From contig NZ_JAANYY010000002.1 of assembly GCF_012274265.1 (NCBI RefSeq), positions 310,001 through 374,000 of the forward strand: a stretch of DNA of 64,000 nt, read 5' to 3'. A model generated the notes under the pieces. That model was not told where the DNA came from and searched no databases. It was given only the letters and a program-made list of their open reading frames with translations. The stretch's first letter is position 1, and each line of letters opens with the position of its first letter. Positions 57,034 through 64,000 of this stretch are shown in pieces. A program made the position numbers and the translations under genes. This DNA is from Sphingopyxis microcysteis. Its GTDB lineage: Bacteria; Pseudomonadota; Alphaproteobacteria; Sphingomonadales; Sphingomonadaceae.

Positions 57034-58383
57034 ATGATGGCTTACTGGTTTCAGCGCGCGTGGATCGACAACAGCTGGCAGCATGATGTGCGGCTGACCG
57101 TCGAAGATGGGCGGATTGCTGCGCTTGAAACCGGGGTCGAAGCGGCGCAGGACGACGAGCACCACGCGGCGGCGCTGCCCGGGTTGTGCAATGTCCACAG
57201 CCATGGGTTCCAGCGCGGCATGGCCGGGCTTTCGGAGCGCCGCAGCCGCCCCGACGATAATTTCTGGAGCTGGCGCGAGATCATGTACCGCTTCCTCGAC
57301 CGGCTAACGCCCGAGGATGTCGCGGCGATCACCGCGCAGGCCTATGTCGAAATGCTCGAGGGTGGGTTCACCCGCGTCGGCGAATTCCACTATCTCCACC
57401 ATGACCCGGCGGGCGCGACCTACGCCGACCCAGCCGAAATCGCGGGCGCGATCGTCGAGGCCAGCGCGGCGACCGGGATCGGCCTGACCCTGCTACCCGT
57501 ATTCTATGCGCATGGGAATTTCGGCGGCGCTGCGCCCAGCCCCGGCCAGCGCCGCTTCCTCTGCGACATCGACGGTTTTGCGCGGCTGCTCGACGGCGCG
57601 CGCGCCAAGCTGGCTGGCGACGCCAATATCGGCATTGCACCGCACTCGCTGCGTGCCGTCGGACCCGACGAGTTGGCCGCACTCCTCGCCATGTCGCCCA
57701 CCGGCCCGGTCCATGTCCACGCCGCTGAACAGGTGAAAGAGGTCGAGGATTGCGTCGCGTGGAGCGGGGCGCGGCCGGTCGAATGGCTGCTCGACAATGC
57801 CGGGGTCAACGAACGCTGGTGCCTCATCCATTCGACGCATGTCGATGCGCGCGAGACCTCGCGGCTCGCCACAGTGGGGGCGGTCGCCGGGCTTTGTCCG
57901 ATTACCGAGGCGAACCTTGGCGACGGCATCTTTCCGGCGATCGACTATCTCGCGGCGGGCGGCGCTTTCGGCATCGGTACCGACAGCAATATCCTGATCG
58001 ATGCAGCGGGCGAGCTGCGCGCGCTCGAATATTCGCAGCGGCTCGCACACCGTGCGCGGGCCTTGCTGGCTGGCGAGGCGTCGCCGTTCGTCGGCGCCAA
58101 CCTCTATGCCCGGGCGCTCGCTGGCGGTGCACAGGCGCTGGGGGTCGAAGCCGGCTTCAGGGTCGGCCAGCCCGCCGACATCGTCTCGCTCGACCTCGAT
58201 CACCCGAGCTTTGCAGGGACCGACGATGCGACGCTGCTTGATCGCTGGATTTTTGCGGGCGGGGCAGGGGCGATCGATTGCGTCTGGCGCGCCGGGGTGA
58301 AGCGCGTCGTGCAGGGGCGCCACGTCGATCGCGCCGCCATCGCCGCCGCGTATCGCAAAAGCGTCGAGCGGATCGTCGCGTGA
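57034..58383 (+). CDS. hutF: Formimidoylglutamate deiminase
   Basis: This 449-residue amidohydrolase removes ammonia from N-formimino-L-glutamate to give N-formylglutamate, step 4 of the pathway. It has [13 protein letters not shown] (metal site) near 53-65, [13 protein letters not shown], and a late [15 protein letters not shown]. The ATG at 57034 has GAGGG upstream. Its stop overlaps the hutC start (GTGA), so enzyme and regulator are one transcript. Confidence 0.94.
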   Translation: MMAYWFQRAWIDNSWQHDVRLTVEDGRIAALETGVEAAQDDEHHAAALPGLCNVHSHGFQRGMAGLSERRSRPDDNFWSWREIMYRFLDRLTPEDVAAITAQAYVEMLEGGFTRVGEFHYLHHDPAGATYADPAEIAGAIVEASAATGIGLTLLPVFYAHGNFGGAAPSPGQRRFLCDIDGFARLLDGARAKLAGDANIGIAPHSLRAVGPDELAALLAMSPTGPVHVHAAEQVKEVEDCVAWSGARPVEWLLDNAGVNERWCLIHSTHVDARETSRLATVGAVAGLCPITEANLGDGIFPAIDYLAAGGAFGIGTDSNILIDAAGELRALEYSQRLAHRARALLAGEASPFVGANLYARALAGGAQALGVEAGFRVGQPADIVSLDLDHPSFAGTDDATLLDRWIFAGGAGAIDCVWRAGVKRVVQGRHVDRAAIAAAYRKSVERIVA

Positions 58384-59084
58384 CGCGCGCGGCGCCGAAC
58401 CCTGCGCGCCGGATCCGCGAGGATATTGAGGGCCGCATCCACTCGGGCGAATGGAAACCCGGCACGCGCATCCCGATCGAACAGGAGCTCGCGGCACGCT
58501 ACGGCTGCGCGCGCGCAACGGTCAGCAAGGCGCTGGCCGAACTCGTCGCGGCGGGACTGGTCGAACGGCGCCGCAAGGCCGGGTCGTTCGTCGCGCATCC
58601 GCCGGTGCATTCGGCGGTGATGACCGTACCCGACCTTGCCGAGCTGATCGCCGCGCGCGGTGAATCCTATCGCTGGGAAGCGCGCGCGATCCTGCGCCGC
58701 AAAAATGCAGGCGGCGCCGACACGCTCCAGATCGACGGCATTCACTTTGCCGCCGACGAACCCTTTGCGCTCGAGAATCGCACGATCGAACTCGCCGAAG
58801 TGCCCGCCGCAGCCGAAGCGAACTTCGCCGCCGAGGCGCCCGGAACCTGGCTGCTCGCGCATATCCCCTGGACCTCGGCCCGCCATGTCGTGCGCGCCGT
58901 CGCCGCCACTCGCGCCGAAGCCGCGGCGCTGGCGACCGGCAGCGGCGCCGCCTGCCTCCAGCTCGAACGCGATACCTGGCGCGGCGACCGTCCGGTCACC
59001 CATGTCCGCCAGCTCTTCCGCGGCGACCGCTTCGATCTGGTGGCGGAATTTCAGGCGGGGACGGGCAAGCGCGAGGGCAATTGA
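58380..59084 (+). CDS. hutC: Histidine utilisation repressor (GntR family)
   Basis: This 234-residue regulator has an N-terminal GntR winged helix (about 8-75; GTRIPIEQELAARYGCARATVSKALAELV) and a C-terminal UTRA effector domain (about 95-230). HutC represses hut genes and is released by urocanate. The start is a GTG at 58380, overlapping the hutF stop; the open frame to 58278 is not used. Its likely operator is the 18-bp palindrome at 57003, giving autoregulation and divergent control. Confidence 0.92.
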   Translation: MTRAAPNPARRIREDIEGRIHSGEWKPGTRIPIEQELAARYGCARATVSKALAELVAAGLVERRRKAGSFVAHPPVHSAVMTVPDLAELIAARGESYRWEARAILRRKNAGGADTLQIDGIHFAADEPFALENRTIELAEVPAAAEANFAAEAPGTWLLAHIPWTSARHVVRAVAATRAEAAALATGSGAACLQLERDTWRGDRPVTHVRQLFRGDRFDLVAEFQAGTGKREGN

Positions 59085-59144
59085 GCCCAGGGTCGCAACA
59101 CCGCTTGTTTTCGTCCCGACACGCTGTTAGAGGCGCGCCTCGTT

Positions 59145-59220
59145 GCCGCTTTAGCTCAGTTGGTAGAGCACATCATTCGTAATGATGGGGTCACAGGTTC
59201 GAGTCCTGTAAGCGGCACCA
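59145..59220 (+). tRNA. tRNA-Thr (CGU)
   Basis: A 76-nt cloverleaf reads from the acceptor GCCGCTT to AAGCGGC plus ACCA with CCA encoded. The D-arm (TTAGCTCAGTTGGTAGAGC), anticodon arm CATCATTCGTAATGATG, and T-arm ACAGGTTCGAGTCCTGT all fold. The anticodon CGT (59178-59180, tRNA positions 34-36) reads ACG codons. Confidence 0.97.
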
Positions 59221-59321
59221 CCCTCCCGTTCATTCGCGCGCAATCGGCGGGTTGCGATAGCTGGCAGGCCGCATAAGCCATTTGCTTATGCTGTATTGCG
59301 ATTGTAATACGGCGAGTGAGC

Positions 59322-61355
59322 ATGACGTGGTTTCGTAAATCCCAAACGCCCGAACCAGCGCCCGCTGCGCCATCGTTCGCGATGCCGGACACCCCCGGTT
59401 TCGACGCGCCGCCGCCGGTTGTTCCGGAAAGCCGCCGCCGCAAATGGCTGCGCCGCATATCGCGCGGCTTTGCGATCTTCTGCATCCTCTTCATCCTGCT
59501 CGTCGGCTGGCTGGCGCTCACCGCGCCGCTGTCGAAATCGCTCGAACCAATTGCTCCGCCGCAGGTTACGCTGCTCGCGTCGGACGGCACCCCGATCGCG
59601 CGGTCGGGCGCGATCGTCGATGCGCCGGTAAAGGCCGCCGACCTGCCGAAACATGTCACCGGCGCCTTCCTCGCGATCGAGGACCGGCGCTTTTACAGTC
59701 ATTGGGGGGTCGATCCGCGCAGCATCGCGCGCGCGGTGTGGAGCAATGTCACGGGCGGGCGGACGCAGGGCGGCAGCACGATCACCCAGCAGCTGGCGAA
59801 ATTCACCTTCCTGACCCCGAAACGCACCCTCGGCCGCAAGGCGCGCGAAGCGTTGATCGCCTTCTGGCTCGAAGCTTGGCTGACCAAGGACGAGATCCTC
59901 GAACGCTATCTGTCGAACGCCTATTTTGGTGACAATACCTATGGTCTGCGCGCCGCGTCGCTGCATTATTTCTATCGCCAGCCCGAAAAACTCACCCCGG
60001 CGCAGGCGGCGATGCTGGCGGGACTGGTGCAGGCGCCGTCGCGTCTCGCGCCGACCAAGAATCCCGATCTCGCCGAAAAGCGCATGAAACTGGTGCTGAA
60101 CGCGATGGTCGACACCGGCACCATGACCGCCGCCGAAGCCAGGGCGATCCGCACCCCGCGCATCGACGTGCGCACCCGCAACACGCTGCCGACCGGGACC
60201 TATTTCGCCGACTGGGCGCTCCCCGAGGCGCGCAAATTGAGCGACGTCGGCTATTCGCGCCAGACGATCACGACGACGCTCGACGCGCGGCTCCAGTCGA
60301 TCGCGCGCCGCGTCACCGGTCGCGCGGGGCTGGGCAAGGCGCAGGTCGCGCTCGTCGCGATGCGCCCGAACGGCGAAGTCGTCGCGATGATCGGCGGCAA
60401 GGATTATTCGGCGTCGCCCTTCAACCGCGCGACGCAGGCGAAGCGCCAGCCGGGATCGACCTTCAAACTGTTCGTCTATCTCGCCGCGCTGAAGGACGGT
60501 TGGGACCCCGACGACATGATCAGCAACGAAGCGATCGTGACCGGCGCGTATCAGCCGAAAAATTCGGGCGGCACATACTCGAAGGAAATCAGCCTCGAGG
60601 ACGCCTTTGCGACGTCGAGCAACGTCGCCGCGGTGCGGCTGCTGCGCGAGGTCGGCGATGACAAGGTGATCGACATGGCGCGCGACCTGGGGGTCACCGC
60701 GCCGATGACCAAGGGCGATCCCAGCCTCGCGCTCGGCACGTCGAGCATGACCCTGCTCGAACTCACCGCTGCTTATGCCGCGGTCGCGGCGAACAGCTAT
60801 CCGGTCGTTCCGCACGCGTTCAAGGGCGAGGAAAAGGGGTGGTTCGAAAATCTGATCTCGGGACCCAGCCGCTTTGGGTCGGGCGTGCATGACGACATCG
60901 AACAAATGCTGCGCGCCGCGGTCAATCGCGGCACCGGTCGCGCCGCGCGACTGCCGCAGGCCAATTTCGGCAAGACCGGAACGAGCCAGGACAATCGCGA
61001 CGCGCTGTTTGTGGGCTATGCCAATGGCTTGGTGGTCGGGGTGTGGATTGGCAACGATGACAATTCGCCCCTTCGCGGCATTTCGGGCGGCGGGCTGCCG
61101 GCCCGGATCTGGCGCGACTTCATGATGCAGGCGTCGGGGCAAAAAGCGGCGCCGCGGCGCGAGACGAACCCGCGCGGGCCCGTCGAGCCGCAGGATATTC
61201 CCGACGTCGGCGCGATTCCGGTGGGCGAAAATACCAGCGTCGGCATCGAAAGCGGCGACGCGGTGATCTCGACCGAAATCAACGGCAGCCGGATCGACCT
61301 GCGGTTGCCGCTGCCGAAAGATACGCCTGCGGAGCCGGTCCCGCCGCCGCCGTAA
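59322..61355 (+). CDS. Class A penicillin-binding protein (PBP1A/1C-type)
   Basis: This 677-residue bifunctional enzyme polymerises and cross-links peptidoglycan at the inner membrane. It has a cytoplasmic tail rich in prolines, a transmembrane anchor (about 48-66), a glycosyltransferase domain (catalytic E120 in AIEDRRFYSHWG), and a transpeptidase domain with S379-T-F-K382, ATSSN and KTGTS. It is shorter than E. coli PBP1A (850 residues). The ATG at 59322 is chosen; a GTG at 59316 is two codons upstream. Confidence 0.93.
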   Translation: MTWFRKSQTPEPAPAAPSFAMPDTPGFDAPPPVVPESRRRKWLRRISRGFAIFCILFILLVGWLALTAPLSKSLEPIAPPQVTLLASDGTPIARSGAIVDAPVKAADLPKHVTGAFLAIEDRRFYSHWGVDPRSIARAVWSNVTGGRTQGGSTITQQLAKFTFLTPKRTLGRKAREALIAFWLEAWLTKDEILERYLSNAYFGDNTYGLRAASLHYFYRQPEKLTPAQAAMLAGLVQAPSRLAPTKNPDLAEKRMKLVLNAMVDTGTMTAAEARAIRTPRIDVRTRNTLPTGTYFADWALPEARKLSDVGYSRQTITTTLDARLQSIARRVTGRAGLGKAQVALVAMRPNGEVVAMIGGKDYSASPFNRATQAKRQPGSTFKLFVYLAALKDGWDPDDMISNEAIVTGAYQPKNSGGTYSKEISLEDAFATSSNVAAVRLLREVGDDKVIDMARDLGVTAPMTKGDPSLALGTSSMTLLELTAAYAAVAANSYPVVPHAFKGEEKGWFENLISGPSRFGSGVHDDIEQMLRAAVNRGTGRAARLPQANFGKTGTSQDNRDALFVGYANGLVVGVWIGNDDNSPLRGISGGGLPARIWRDFMMQASGQKAAPRRETNPRGPVEPQDIPDVGAIPVGENTSVGIESGDAVISTEINGSRIDLRLPLPKDTPAEPVPPPP

Positions 61356-61406
61356 GGGGAGGGTGCGGAGCGTCGGCGAAAGTTTCAATCGCCATTTAGT
61401 AGCGCC

Positions 61407-61492
61407 GTGCTCCCGCGAAGGCGGGAGCCCATCACCGGCCTGCGCAAGTTTGAGCCGATCGGTGATGGATCCCCGCCTTCGCGGGGAAACAC
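61407..61492. repeat. Palindromic element, GTCCCCGCG family
   Basis: Inverted arms (61407-61440 and 61461-61492; core TCCCGCGAAGGCGGGA) share the inner CCCATC and GGTGATGG segments with the copy at 18481-18564. It lies between the convergent ends of the PBP and AlkC-like genes. Confidence 0.82.
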
Positions 61493-61511
61493 GAATTTTC
61501 TTGGGCCTTGG

Positions 61512-62576
61512 TCAATCCGCCAACAACTCGAACCCGCTAGCCCCCACCGTCTGCCCATTGACGATCAGTTCAACAGTATGCCGCCCGGGATGATGCCGCC
61601 GCGTAGTGAAATCGCGGATCGTCTGGTTGATGCGCAGTGCGACAGCCTCGCCCCCCGCGAGGTCGAACGTCTTCCACTTGAACACCTTGGCCGCGCTTTT
61701 GCCCCCCGCCCGCGCATAATGGACCCGATAATCGACCACCAGCGGCTGGTTTTCGGCAGCGGTGGATGTAATTTCCGCGTCAATCGCGATCCGATCGCCC
61801 AGTCGCACCACCGCTGGCTCGACGACGAAATTGCGCACCGTCACCGCCGCCCCATGTCCGACCCCGATCAGCGCGAGCGCGCGCGGCTCGCCTTGCTTAA
61901 TCAGGGTGCGCAGCGCGTGACGGATGATCCACGCCGTGTGCGGATCGACCTGCGGCCAGTCCGCCAACCGGTCGAGCAACCAGTCGGGCCGGTCCTTGGC
62001 GATGTCGTTCAAATGATTGGCGACCGATTTGCGGACATAAAGCGCGGGATCCGCCTTCAGCGCCTCGAGGATATCCGCCGCGCGGGTCGGGTCGGCCTTG
62101 AGCGCGGGGACGCGCGCGGCCCACGGCAGTCGCGGCCTGCCGCCCTCGCTCGCGAGGCGGCGGACATGCTCGTCGTCGCTGCTGGTCCACCCGGCCATCG
62201 TCGCGAGCGCCCGGTCGGCGTCGAGCGCCAGAAACGGCCGGATCGCGAATTCGGCGGTGCCGAAGCGCGTCAGCGCCGCGAGCGCATCCATCGAGCGATC
62301 AAAATCGTCGAGGCCGTATCGCGCGACATATTCGGTCACCGCGACCGCCTGAAACCCGTGCGTCAGTCGCGGCGCCATAACGGTAATCACGTCCAGCGCC
62401 GCATCGTAATCGGCGGGCAGCGCGGGGCGCAACGCATCGGCGATATGGCGTACCCGCTCCATGATCGACAGCGCCTCGAGCCCGCCAGTCGCGGCAGCAA
62501 GGAACGCTGCCCGGTCAAAGCGCGGCGAAGCAGCGGCGCCCGCGTCGGCGATCGTCGCCAGCGCTTGCGGACCCAA
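61512..62576 (-). CDS. AlkC/AlkD-like DNA alkylation repair protein
   Basis: This 354-residue protein has HEAT-like helical repeats of the AlkC/AlkD DNA glycosylase superfamily (EYVARYGLDDFDRSMDALAALTRFG, RRLASEGGRPRLPWA, ADPALYVRKSVANHLNDIAKDRPDWLL), then a C-terminal beta-rich extension of about 100 residues. AlkC and AlkD remove 3-methylpurines. The start is a TTG at 62576 with AAGGA five bases upstream; there is no nearby ATG. The gene shares a reading frame with the outer-membrane factor gene upstream, separated by one TAA. Confidence 0.75.
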   Translation of the reverse strand: MGPQALATIADAGAAASPRFDRAAFLAAATGGLEALSIMERVRHIADALRPALPADYDAALDVITVMAPRLTHGFQAVAVTEYVARYGLDDFDRSMDALAALTRFGTAEFAIRPFLALDADRALATMAGWTSSDDEHVRRLASEGGRPRLPWAARVPALKADPTRAADILEALKADPALYVRKSVANHLNDIAKDRPDWLLDRLADWPQVDPHTAWIIRHALRTLIKQGEPRALALIGVGHGAAVTVRNFVVEPAVVRLGDRIAIDAEITSTAAENQPLVVDYRVHYARAGGKSAAKVFKWKTFDLAGGEAVALRINQTIRDFTTRRHHPGRHTVELIVNGQTVGASGFELLAD

Positions 62577-62627
62577 TATGTCCTTCAGCAGGGCAGGGCT
62601 GGCGCTATCCGAAATCGGTCTGGTCCT

Positions 62628-64000
62628 TTACCTCCGCTCGACCAGCCCGCCGCCGAGCGCCACATAGAGCGTGACCAGATTATCGACCTGCGCGCGGCGG
62701 ATTTCCACCAGCGCCTGTTCGGCCGCGAACAGATTGCGTTCGGCGTCGAGCACTTCGAGGTATGTCGACACGCCCTCGCGGTACCGCTTGCGCGCCAGAT
62801 CGGCGATGCGCCGCTGCGCCAGCGTGCCGCGTTCCTGCGCCTCGACCTGTTCGGCAAGGTAGCGGCGCCCGGCGAGCGCGTCGGCGACTTCGCGGAACGC
62901 GCCCTGCACTGTGCGCTCATAGGTGGCGACCGCGATATTCTCGCGTGCTTCGGCGACGGTCAGATTGCCCTTGTTGCGCCCGAAATCGAAAATGGGCAGG
63001 CTGATCGTCGGGCCGAAACTCCACCCGAAACCATCGTTGCTGAACAGATTGTCGAGCGATCCCGACGCAAAGCCCAGGTTGCCGGTCAGCGAAATCGACG
63101 GGAAAAACGCCGCCCGCGCCGCGCCGACATTGGCCCGCGCGGCGCGCAGCCGTTCCTCGGCGGCGAGAATGTCGGGCCGTGCGACGAGCAGGTCCGATGG
63201 TAGCCCCGCGGTCAGCGTCGGCGACTGGCCTTGCGCAACGAGCGGTAACGGCGCGGGCAGGGGACCGGACACCGGTCCGCCGGTCAGCACGGCCAAGAAA
63301 TTGTCGGCCTGCGCCTTGCCCAGCTTCAGGCTCGCCAGCTGCGTCTCGGCCTGCGTCAGCAGCGTTTCCGACTGGCGATAATCGAGCGCCGAGGTCACCC
63401 CCGCGTCGAGGCGCCGCTTGGCGATCCGTAGCCCTTGCTTGCGGCTGGTCACCGTCGCTTCGGCGAGCGCGATCTGCTCCTCGGCGCCGCGTGAGGCGAA
63501 ATAGGTTGATGCGACGTCGCGCACCAGCGCCAGCCGGAACGCGCGCTCGGCCTGTTCGGTCGCCAGATACTGGCTGCGCGCGGCTTCGGACAGATTCTTG
63601 ACCCGCCCCCAGAAGTCGAGCTCGAACGACGTCACCCCGACCCCGACCGAATAGCGGCTGGTCGTGTCGGTCCCGGCGCCGGTCAGCGACGGCCCGCGGG
63701 TGCGTGCCGCATCGGCGCTCGCGCCGACCGTCGGCAGCCGGTCGGCGTCCTGGATGCGGTAGAGTCCGCGCGCTTCCTCGATCTGCGCCACCGCCACCGC
63801 AAGGTCGCGGTTGCGTTCGATTGCTTGCGCGATCAGCACTTCCAATTGCGGGTCGGCGAAGAAATCCTGCCACGCGACGTCGGTGGCGCGCTGGCCCAGC
63901 GTCACATCGCCCGCAAAGGCCTGCGGATAGTCGGGCGCGGTCGGCAGCGCCGGGCGCTCGTGCCGCGGCGCCATATTGACGCAGCCGGCGAGCATCGTGG
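62628..64000 (-). CDS. RND-type efflux outer-membrane factor (NodT/OprM family), cut at right edge
   Basis: The frame is open from the right edge and gives nearly all of an outer-membrane channel of the TolC/OprM (NodT) family. An LAGC lipobox lies near the N-terminus (63984-63995), so only the signal start is missing. Two similar halves carry OEP repeats with ELDFWGRVKN, SRYLATEQ-type helices, and ISLPIFDFGRNKG in the second half. These proteins dock with RND pumps and periplasmic adaptors; those genes should lie upstream beyond the window. Stop is at 62628. Confidence 0.92.
   Translation of the reverse strand, partial: TMLAGCVNMAPRHERPALPTAPDYPQAFAGDVTLGQRATDVAWQDFFADPQLEVLIAQAIERNRDLAVAVAQIEEARGLYRIQDADRLPTVGASADAARTRGPSLTGAGTDTTSRYSVGVGVTSFELDFWGRVKNLSEAARSQYLATEQAERAFRLALVRDVASTYFASRGAEEQIALAEATVTSRKQGLRIAKRRLDAGVTSALDYRQSETLLTQAETQLASLKLGKAQADNFLAVLTGGPVSGPLPAPLPLVAQGQSPTLTAGLPSDLLVARPDILAAEERLRAARANVGAARAAFFPSISLTGNLGFASGSLDNLFSNDGFGWSFGPTISLPIFDFGRNKGNLTVAEARENIAVATYERTVQGAFREVADALAGRRYLAEQVEAQERGTLAQRRIADLARKRYREGVSTYLEVLDAERNLFAAEQALVEIRRAQVDNLVTLYVALGGGLVERR

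Noticed and set aside
59286..61388. A 700-residue antisense frame across the penicillin-binding protein
   Set aside because: The sense strand has all catalytic motifs, and the antisense product is low-complexity.
14041..61492. CRISPR array from the repeated hairpins
   Set aside because: Copies are scattered singly, are palindromic over most of their length and vary in spacing; no direct-repeat/spacer pattern or cas gene is present.

Overview
The window is GC-rich (roughly two thirds G+C by eye), almost wholly coding DNA from an alphaproteobacterium. Protein types (an UrcA-family protein, DUF3011, a DUF6356-like protein, DUF4403, DUF4163/DUF3298, S46 peptidase, a sorbosone-dehydrogenase-like protein) and many intergenic hairpins of the kind common in sphingomonads point to Sphingomonadaceae, with Sphingopyxis a reasonable guess. 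This placement is inference from gene content, not a phylogeny. I see no phage, insertion sequence, plasmid backbone or CRISPR array. Both edges cut genes: an adenylate-forming acyl-CoA ligase on the left and an RND-type outer-membrane factor on the right.

Layout. 1-8.2 kb: ligase end, a cytochrome b plus molybdopterin oxidoreductase pair, DUF1801, a WYL regulator divergent from an exported protein whose signal peptide carries a palindromic element, an S46 peptidase divergent from argG. 8.3-16.7 kb: threonine aldolase, EamA transporter, alpha/beta hydrolase, murA, DUF3011, and an SDR/hydroxychromene-isomerase pair divergent from an HxlR regulator across a 17-bp palindrome. 16.2-22 kb: glyoxalase genes (gloB, VOC), thioesterase, two hydrolases, a small HTH/membrane-protein cassette, and a MerC-domain protein behind a 15-bp palindrome. 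22-31.9 kb: thrS, phosphoesterase, AraC regulator, a Tat-exported HEXXH protein, a TauE exporter, and the FtsX-type permease/ATPase/TesA locus. 32-46 kb: ynfA, outer-membrane protein, rlmN, UrcA and LysR, dnaN, sorbosone-dehydrogenase-like protein, an M17 peptidase/NlpC/argC operon, and a Baeyer-Villiger-type monooxygenase.

46.3-48.8 kb is the most distinctive part. A protein fusing a Nudix domain to a DUF47 (PhoU-like, PitR) domain precedes a PiT phosphate transporter, and the promoter region holds a well-formed PHO box (7-bp repeats on an 11-bp period). Together they look like a phosphate-responsive module. 48.8-64 kb: DUF4403, rimO, a complete five-enzyme histidine utilisation regulon (hutI-H-G-U divergent from hutF-C around an 18-bp palindrome), tRNA-Thr(CGU), a class A penicillin-binding protein, an AlkC-like repair protein and the outer-membrane factor.

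At least thirteen long-armed palindromic elements of several families sit in this window, nearly all between genes. One lies in frame inside a coding sequence, where removing its 93 nt restores a plausible Tat signal peptide. Several short perfect palindromes lie in divergent promoter regions beside the regulator likely to use them.
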